The translations under genes and the position numbers were made by a program. From JBKPCD01 sp046727175 (GTDB lineage Bacteria; Acidobacteriota; Vicinamibacteria; Vicinamibacterales; 2-12-FULL-66-21): a DNA stretch of 45,389 nt. The notes beneath the pieces are model-generated. The model was not told the DNA's origin. It was given only the letters and a program-made list of their open reading frames with translations, and did not search any database. Numbering within the stretch: the stretch's first letter is position 1; the number at the start of each line of letters is the position of its first letter. Location of the stretch: positions 1 through 45,389 of the forward strand of contig JBKPCD010000200.1 of NCBI GenBank assembly GCA_046727175.1, given 5' to 3'. Positions 41,347 through 45,389 of this stretch are shown here, in pieces.

Positions 41347-42675
41347 ATGTCCTTCCGCCTGATCGACAGTCTGGCGACCACCGACGCGCTTGCCGTCGTT
41401 TTCTCAGACGAATCAGTGGTGCGGGCGATGCTGGATTTCGAGACCGCACTGGCTCGTGTCGAGGCCAGGCTGGGCCTGATTCCTCACTCTGCAGCCGATG
41501 CGATCACTGAAGCAGCGAGGGCCGGGGATTTCGACGGCGCTGCGATAGCTCGAGCCGCTGGTGCATCCGGGACGGTGGCGATTCCTCTCGTGAATGCGTT
41601 CGTCGAGCGTGTGCGAGCGGTGGACCCGGCAAGCGCCGGGTTCGTGCACTGGGGAGCGACGAGCCAGGACCTGACCGATTCGGCAATGATTTTGACGATC
41701 AGACGAGCCCACACGATTCTCGGGACCGATCACGCTCGCCTGACACGTGCGATGCGCGAGCTCTCGGACCGCCACGCGCGGACCGTCATGTTGGGCCGAA
41801 CGCTGCTGCAGCCCGCAGTCCCGATCACGTTCGGGCTGAAAGTCGCAGGGTGGGTCGCCGCGATCGAGCGCGGCTGGGCGCGCATCGCCACAGCATTCGA
41901 TCACGCAATCCTTCTTCAATTTGGTGGAGCGGCCGGCACCCTGGCGGCGCTCGGGAATACCGGGCTCGATGTCGCTCGATCGCTCGCCACCGAGCTCGGT
42001 CTCCCACAGCCGGAAGCTCCCTGGCACACGCATCGCGACCGGTTGGCCTCGTTGGTCGCGTGCTACGGCATCTACACGGGGACGCTCGGCAAGATTGCGC
42101 GCGACATCTCGCTGCTGATGCAGGACGAAGTCGCGGAGGTCGCCGAGCCCGGCGGCGGGTCGTCGGTGATGCCGCACAAGCGCAATCCGGCCGCATGCGC
42201 GACCGTGCTCGCCGCCGCAACGCGAGCCCCGGGTCTGGTCGCGTCGTTTCTGAGCGGCATGATCCAGGAGCACGAGCGATCGATCGGCGGATGGCACGCG
42301 GAGTGGCCGACGCTGGCAGCGCTCGTCCAGTCAACCGGCGCGGCGGTCGCGGCCTCAGCGGGCGCAATCGAGCAACTGCGCGTCGATGCGGATCGGATGC
42401 GCGTCAACATCGGGCGGACGAATGGGCTCATCTTTGCCGAGCGAGCGGTGACGCTGCTTGCTTCGCACGTAGGAAGCGAACAGGCCCGACGTCTCATCAG
42501 CGAGGCCGTCGAGCGCACGCGAGAAACGGGAGAACGGTTTGCCGATGCGCTGAAGCAGGTTCCCGGCGTCGCTCGCGCGCTCTCCGCCGAGCAGCTCCAG
42601 CAGATCGATGCGTCGGAGGAATATCTCGGCATGGCGGAAGCGTTCCGCCTGAAGCTGCTGTCGGCGGCCAAATGA
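41347..42675 (+). CDS. pcaB: 3-carboxy-cis,cis-muconate cycloisomerase
   Basis: 442 residues of the fumarase/aspartase superfamily. The HWGATSQD motif is at 101-108 and the signature GGGSSVMPHKRNP at 269-281, with the flexible-loop serines. SFRLIDSLATTDALAVVFSD is typical of the PcaB N-terminus. It converts 3-carboxy-cis,cis-muconate to 4-carboxymuconolactone. The start ATG 41347 follows the repeat-bearing gap without a strong Shine-Dalgarno. It is followed after 9 bp by pcaL. Confidence 0.95.
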   Translation: MSFRLIDSLATTDALAVVFSDESVVRAMLDFETALARVEARLGLIPHSAADAITEAARAGDFDGAAIARAAGASGTVAIPLVNAFVERVRAVDPASAGFVHWGATSQDLTDSAMILTIRRAHTILGTDHARLTRAMRELSDRHARTVMLGRTLLQPAVPITFGLKVAGWVAAIERGWARIATAFDHAILLQFGGAAGTLAALGNTGLDVARSLATELGLPQPEAPWHTHRDRLASLVACYGIYTGTLGKIARDISLLMQDEVAEVAEPGGGSSVMPHKRNPAACATVLAAATRAPGLVASFLSGMIQEHERSIGGWHAEWPTLAALVQSTGAAVAASAGAIEQLRVDADRMRVNIGRTNGLIFAERAVTLLASHVGSEQARRLISEAVERTRETGERFADALKQVPGVARALSAEQLQQIDASEEYLGMAEAFRLKLLSAAK

Positions 42676-42684
42676 GGAACCTCG

Positions 42685-43842
42685 ATGCCTCTCCTGAACA
42701 TCGGCTCTGAGTCGTGCCACTACCGTCTCGACGGCGCGGACGAAAGGCCCGTCCTCTTCCTGTCGCACTCGCTCGGCCTCGATCATGGCATGTGGGAGGA
42801 GCAGGTCACGGATCTGTCGCCGCACTTCCGCATTCTGCGCTACGACATCCGCGGACACGGCGCGTCGGCCGTGACGCGTGGTGATTACACGATCGAACAG
42901 CTCGCACGCGATGCGCTCGCGCTCGCGGATCGGCTCGGCGTCGGCCAGTTTGCCTTCTGCGGTCTCTCGCTCGGCGGGATGATTGGGCAGTGGCTCGCGG
43001 TGCACGTGCCCGATCGCGTGACGCATCTCGTGCTCGCGAATACGACCGTGCGTGTCGCGGATCCGCAAGCGATGGAGACTCGGCGACGGACGGTCCTCGA
43101 CGGCGGTATGCCAGCCGTCGCGGACATGGTAATGTCGCGCTTCTTCTCGCCGGGCGTGCTCGCACGAAATCCTCCGCGGGTCGCATGGGCCAGGCGGACG
43201 CTGCTCGCGACGGATCCGATCGGTTACGCGGGGTGCTGCGGGGCGATCCGCGACCTCGATCATGCCGCGTTGCTCTCGCAGATCGAGGTCCCCACGCTGG
43301 TGATCAGCGGCGATCACGATGTGGGTATGCCGTGGCAGGGGCACGGCAGTGTGCTGACCGCTGGGATCAAAGGCGCGCACGTGGTGCAACTGCCAGCCGC
43401 ACACATCTCGAATCTCGAACGGCCGCGATCGTTCTCCGCCGCGCTGTTCGATTTTCTCCTGCCGCACTCTCGAGGCTCACTCGCAGCCGGGTTCGAGATC
43501 CGGCGGGCGGTGCTGGGGGATGAGTACGTCGACCGGGCGATGGCGGCCACAACGGATCTCACTCGCGACTTTCAGGAGCTGCTGACGCAGTACGGCTGGG
43601 GCACGATCTGGACGCGCCCGGGTCTCGACCATCGGACGCGGCGCCTGCTCGTGCTCGCGATGAGCGCGGCGCTCGGGCGATCCGAGGAGTTCCGTCTCCA
43701 CGTCCGCACGGGTCTCGCCCACGAATTGGAGATATGCGACCTGGAAGAAGTGCTGCTGCAGGTCGCCATCTACGCAGGCGTGCCCGCCGCGAATACGGCA
43801 TTCCATATCGCGGCCGAAGAACGCGCCACTCAGAAGGCGTAA
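42685..43842 (+). CDS. pcaL: Fused 3-oxoadipate enol-lactonase / 4-carboxymuconolactone decarboxylase
   Basis: 385 residues in two domains. Residues 1-260 are an alpha/beta hydrolase (PcaD) with the nucleophile Ser95 in GLSLGG, an acid near Asp212 (SGDHD) and His240 (AAHISN). Residues about 268-380 are a carboxymuconolactone decarboxylase domain (PcaC: MAATTDLTRDFQELLTQYGW, GRSEEFRLHVRTGLAHELEI, AIYAGVPAANTAF). The fusion carries two consecutive steps, from 4-carboxymuconolactone to 3-oxoadipate. Such PcaL fusions and the order pcaH-G-B-L are best known from Actinobacteria. GAGGAA is well placed before the ATG. It ends 4 bp before the stop of the convergent M20 gene. Confidence 0.93.
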   Translation: MPLLNIGSESCHYRLDGADERPVLFLSHSLGLDHGMWEEQVTDLSPHFRILRYDIRGHGASAVTRGDYTIEQLARDALALADRLGVGQFAFCGLSLGGMIGQWLAVHVPDRVTHLVLANTTVRVADPQAMETRRRTVLDGGMPAVADMVMSRFFSPGVLARNPPRVAWARRTLLATDPIGYAGCCGAIRDLDHAALLSQIEVPTLVISGDHDVGMPWQGHGSVLTAGIKGAHVVQLPAAHISNLERPRSFSAALFDFLLPHSRGSLAAGFEIRRAVLGDEYVDRAMAATTDLTRDFQELLTQYGWGTIWTRPGLDHRTRRLLVLAMSAALGRSEEFRLHVRTGLAHELEICDLEEVLLQVAIYAGVPAANTAFHIAAEERATQKA

Positions 43843-43846
43843 GCGC

Positions 43847-45274
43847 TCACTTCCGATAATCCAATGCCGGTTTGCGATCCGCGAGTCGCGTCTTGTACGC
43901 GAACCCGGGCCCGCGCTTCGTGTCGAACTCGGCCTTCGCCTTCTGGATGTGCGACGGATCGGTAAAAAGGTCGACGGTCGTCAGCGCCATCGCCTTTGCC
44001 GCGACGATCATTCCTTTCATGCCAATCGTCGAACCCGCGCAAGCGGTAGCTTGCCAGCTGTGCGCGGGAATGCCGGGCACGAACGTGGCCGCAGACATTG
44101 AAACCGTCGGCACGTTCCAGCTGACGTCGGCGAGATCCGTTGACGCACTCCCGACGGCGCCGGTCCTCGACGGCTGAACCTTCTCCTGCGATCCCAGCTC
44201 GAGTGACGGCGGCTCCGTGAGCGTCTTGCGCAGATCTTCCGCGAACGCCGTCTCTTCGGCCGTGTAGCTGAACCCGCCGACGCGTTCGAGGTTCTTGTTC
44301 ATCACTCCCGACAGGCATTCGTTCGGCAGGACGTTCCAGACGGCGCCCGTGACCTCGAAGTCCATCGTCGTCCCCGTCCCGAGCGCGGCGCCTTTCGCAG
44401 CGTCGACGATCCGATCCCATACACCGTCGAGGATGCGCATGTCAGGCTGTCGCGCGTAGTAATACGCCTCGGCGAAATCGGGAACGACGTTGGGCGCGGA
44501 GCCTCCGCGCGTGATGATGTAGTGGATGCGCGTTTCCTGCGGAACGTGCTCGCGCAGCATGTTCACCATGTAGTCCATGGCTTCGACGGCGTCGAGCGCC
44601 GAGCGCCCGCGATGGGGAGCGGCCGCGGCGTGCGCGGCGACGCCGTGAAAGCGGAACTTGCCGGTGATGTTCGCGAGATTCGTGGACGGACTCGCCTCGT
44701 TGCGATCTCCTGGATGCCACGTGACGACCGCATCGACGTCGCTGAAGAGGCCCGCGCGGACCATGTAGACCTTGCCGGACCCTCCTTCCTCGGCCGGCGT
44801 ACCGTAGTATCGCAACGTGCCTGCGTGTCCGGCGGCGAGCCATTCTTTGACCGCAATCGCCGCTGCCAGCGCGCCGGTGCCGAGCAGGTTGTGACCGCAT
44901 CCGTGCCCCGCACCTTCGGGCACGATTGCACTGCGGCGCGCACTCGCCTGCTGCGACAGGCCGGGCAGCGCATCGTACTCGCCGATCACAGCGATGACCG
45001 GCTTCCCCGATCCGAAGGTCGCGACGAATGCCGTCGGAATATCGGCCACGCCGGCGCGGACGCTGAACGCCGCCTCGCGCAGCTTCTGCTGCAGCAGTGC
45101 GCTGCTCTTCTGTTCCTGATATCCAATTTCGGCGAAGCTCCAGATTTGCTTGGCGATGTCGCCGTAGACGGTGCGCTTCGCCTCGATGCTCTGTAGCAGC
45201 GCGTCGCGATCGTCGGCGGCCGCGCCGAGGATCAGCGGGATCACAAGCACGAGAACTGTCGTGAATCTCGGCAT
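43847..45274 (-). CDS. M20 family amidohydrolase, AbgB-like, secreted
   Basis: 475 residues from ATG 45274 (MPRFTTVLVLVIPLILGAAA, a signal peptide). Metal-site motifs of the M20D branch are present: GHGCGHN (123-129, Cys126), the Glu pair in PAEEGGSG (162-163), His187 and a late HSW. DALPGLSQQASARR and APNVVPDFAEAYYY match p-aminobenzoyl-glutamate hydrolase subunit B-type proteins. It probably hydrolyses an acyl-amino-acid or dipeptide-like amide outside the cytoplasm. A longer reading starting MYKRQ at 45364 is an artefact: its first residues are translated Nextera adapter. The upstream promoter is cut off by the contig edge. Confidence 0.9.
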   Translation of the reverse strand: MPRFTTVLVLVIPLILGAAADDRDALLQSIEAKRTVYGDIAKQIWSFAEIGYQEQKSSALLQQKLREAAFSVRAGVADIPTAFVATFGSGKPVIAVIGEYDALPGLSQQASARRSAIVPEGAGHGCGHNLLGTGALAAAIAVKEWLAAGHAGTLRYYGTPAEEGGSGKVYMVRAGLFSDVDAVVTWHPGDRNEASPSTNLANITGKFRFHGVAAHAAAAPHRGRSALDAVEAMDYMVNMLREHVPQETRIHYIITRGGSAPNVVPDFAEAYYYARQPDMRILDGVWDRIVDAAKGAALGTGTTMDFEVTGAVWNVLPNECLSGVMNKNLERVGGFSYTAEETAFAEDLRKTLTEPPSLELGSQEKVQPSRTGAVGSASTDLADVSWNVPTVSMSAATFVPGIPAHSWQATACAGSTIGMKGMIVAAKAMALTTVDLFTDPSHIQKAKAEFDTKRGPGFAYKTRLADRKPALDYRK

Positions 45275-45349
45275 ATCGATGGTCCACGGAATGAGCGATA
45301 TCTGCGCCGTCAACGGTCGGCGACTGATATGTTCACGTCGCTGAAGTGG

Positions 45350-45389
45350 CTGTCTCTTATACACATCTGACGCTGCCGACGAATGTGTC
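45350..45389 (-). other. Nextera/Tn5 sequencing adapter at contig end (artefact)
   Basis: CTGTCTCTTATACACATCT (45350-45368) is the exact complement of the Tn5 mosaic end, and GACGCTGCCGACGA (45369-45382) is the exact complement of the rest of the Nextera read-1 adapter. The final 7 bases may be the start of the index. This is library sequence left at the end of the assembly; genomic sequence ends at about 45349. Confidence 0.97.

Noticed and set aside
45275..45364. Upstream start MYKRQ for the M20 amidohydrolase
   Set aside because: The first codons are sequencing adapter; the signal peptide begins at ATG 45274.
1..45389. tRNA or rRNA genes
   Set aside because: No cloverleaf with a CCA-proximal GTTCGAATC-type T-arm and no rRNA core sequence was seen on reading both strands; a tRNAscan or Infernal run would settle it.

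Overview
The window is high-GC DNA, most likely from an uncultured Acidobacteriota of the Vicinamibacteria type. The evidence is the gene content: two very large TonB-dependent receptors with carboxypeptidase-regulatory-like N-terminal domains, three CRTAC1/ASPIC-UnbV beta-propeller proteins, several long TPR proteins, a pentaheme cytochrome-TPR fusion, a GbsR-type regulator, and intergenic gaps filled with short 'word' repeats. The taxonomic call is inference from gene families; there is no rRNA or other marker. The last 40 bases are a Nextera (Tn5) sequencing adapter, so the right edge is an assembly artefact and not genomic sequence.

Left part (1-18,000). An SDR oxidoreductase (216-998) converges on a benzoate-CoA-ligase-type AMP-forming enzyme (1077-2621), followed by an esterase remnant, a DUF6886 protein and a YdgJ-like Gfo/Idh/MocA oxidoreductase. 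A tightly coupled three-gene minus-strand operon (12806 to 4844) encodes a membrane-anchored pentaheme cytochrome c-TPR protein, a secreted CRTAC1 protein, and a 1126-residue TPR/FG-GAP/UnbV protein; both junctions are ATGA overlaps. After a DHA2-type MFS exporter comes a four-gene minus-strand operon (17916 to 14860): GbsR/MarR regulator, DoxX-DUF2071 fusion, membrane-tethered methyltransferase and a 4-TM protein. All its junctions are 4-bp overlaps, and a perfect TTTCTGT-N4-ACAGAAA operator lies just upstream.

Middle (18,000-26,500). This zone is in decay. A signal peptidase I homologue has Ala in place of the catalytic Ser. A GH95-like glycosidase has lost its middle by an out-of-frame deletion. 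A divergent secreted-protein pseudogene carries several frameshifts. Between the two broken genes a perfect LacI-type palindrome survives. Small genes follow (2-TM protein, an unknown helical protein, an NTF2-like protein), then a long TPR protein whose native start has been obscured by a dispersed repeat.

Right part (26,600-45,389). A TonB receptor is divergent from a CRTAC1 protein over a dyad-rich intergenic region. Then come a small-molecule O-methyltransferase, a second TonB receptor and a stand-alone MetE-core methyltransferase. An orphan four-helix-bundle (23S rRNA intervening-sequence-type) gene is bracketed by inverted tandem-repeat arrays. Next is a protocatechuate locus: pcaK (minus strand) divergent from pcaH-pcaG-pcaB-pcaL, where PcaL is a fused decarboxylase/enol-lactonase. 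An M20 amidohydrolase runs up to the adapter.

Together the benzoate-CoA-ligase-like enzyme, the PcaK-type transporter and PcaHGBL point to use of plant-derived aromatic acids. PcaIJ, PcaF and ring hydroxylases are not in the window. The most distinctive non-coding signal is a set of intergenic short-period (mostly 7-9 bp) word arrays that occur as facing, inverted pairs. One such pair encloses the four-helix-bundle gene and looks like a small mobile or domesticated element.
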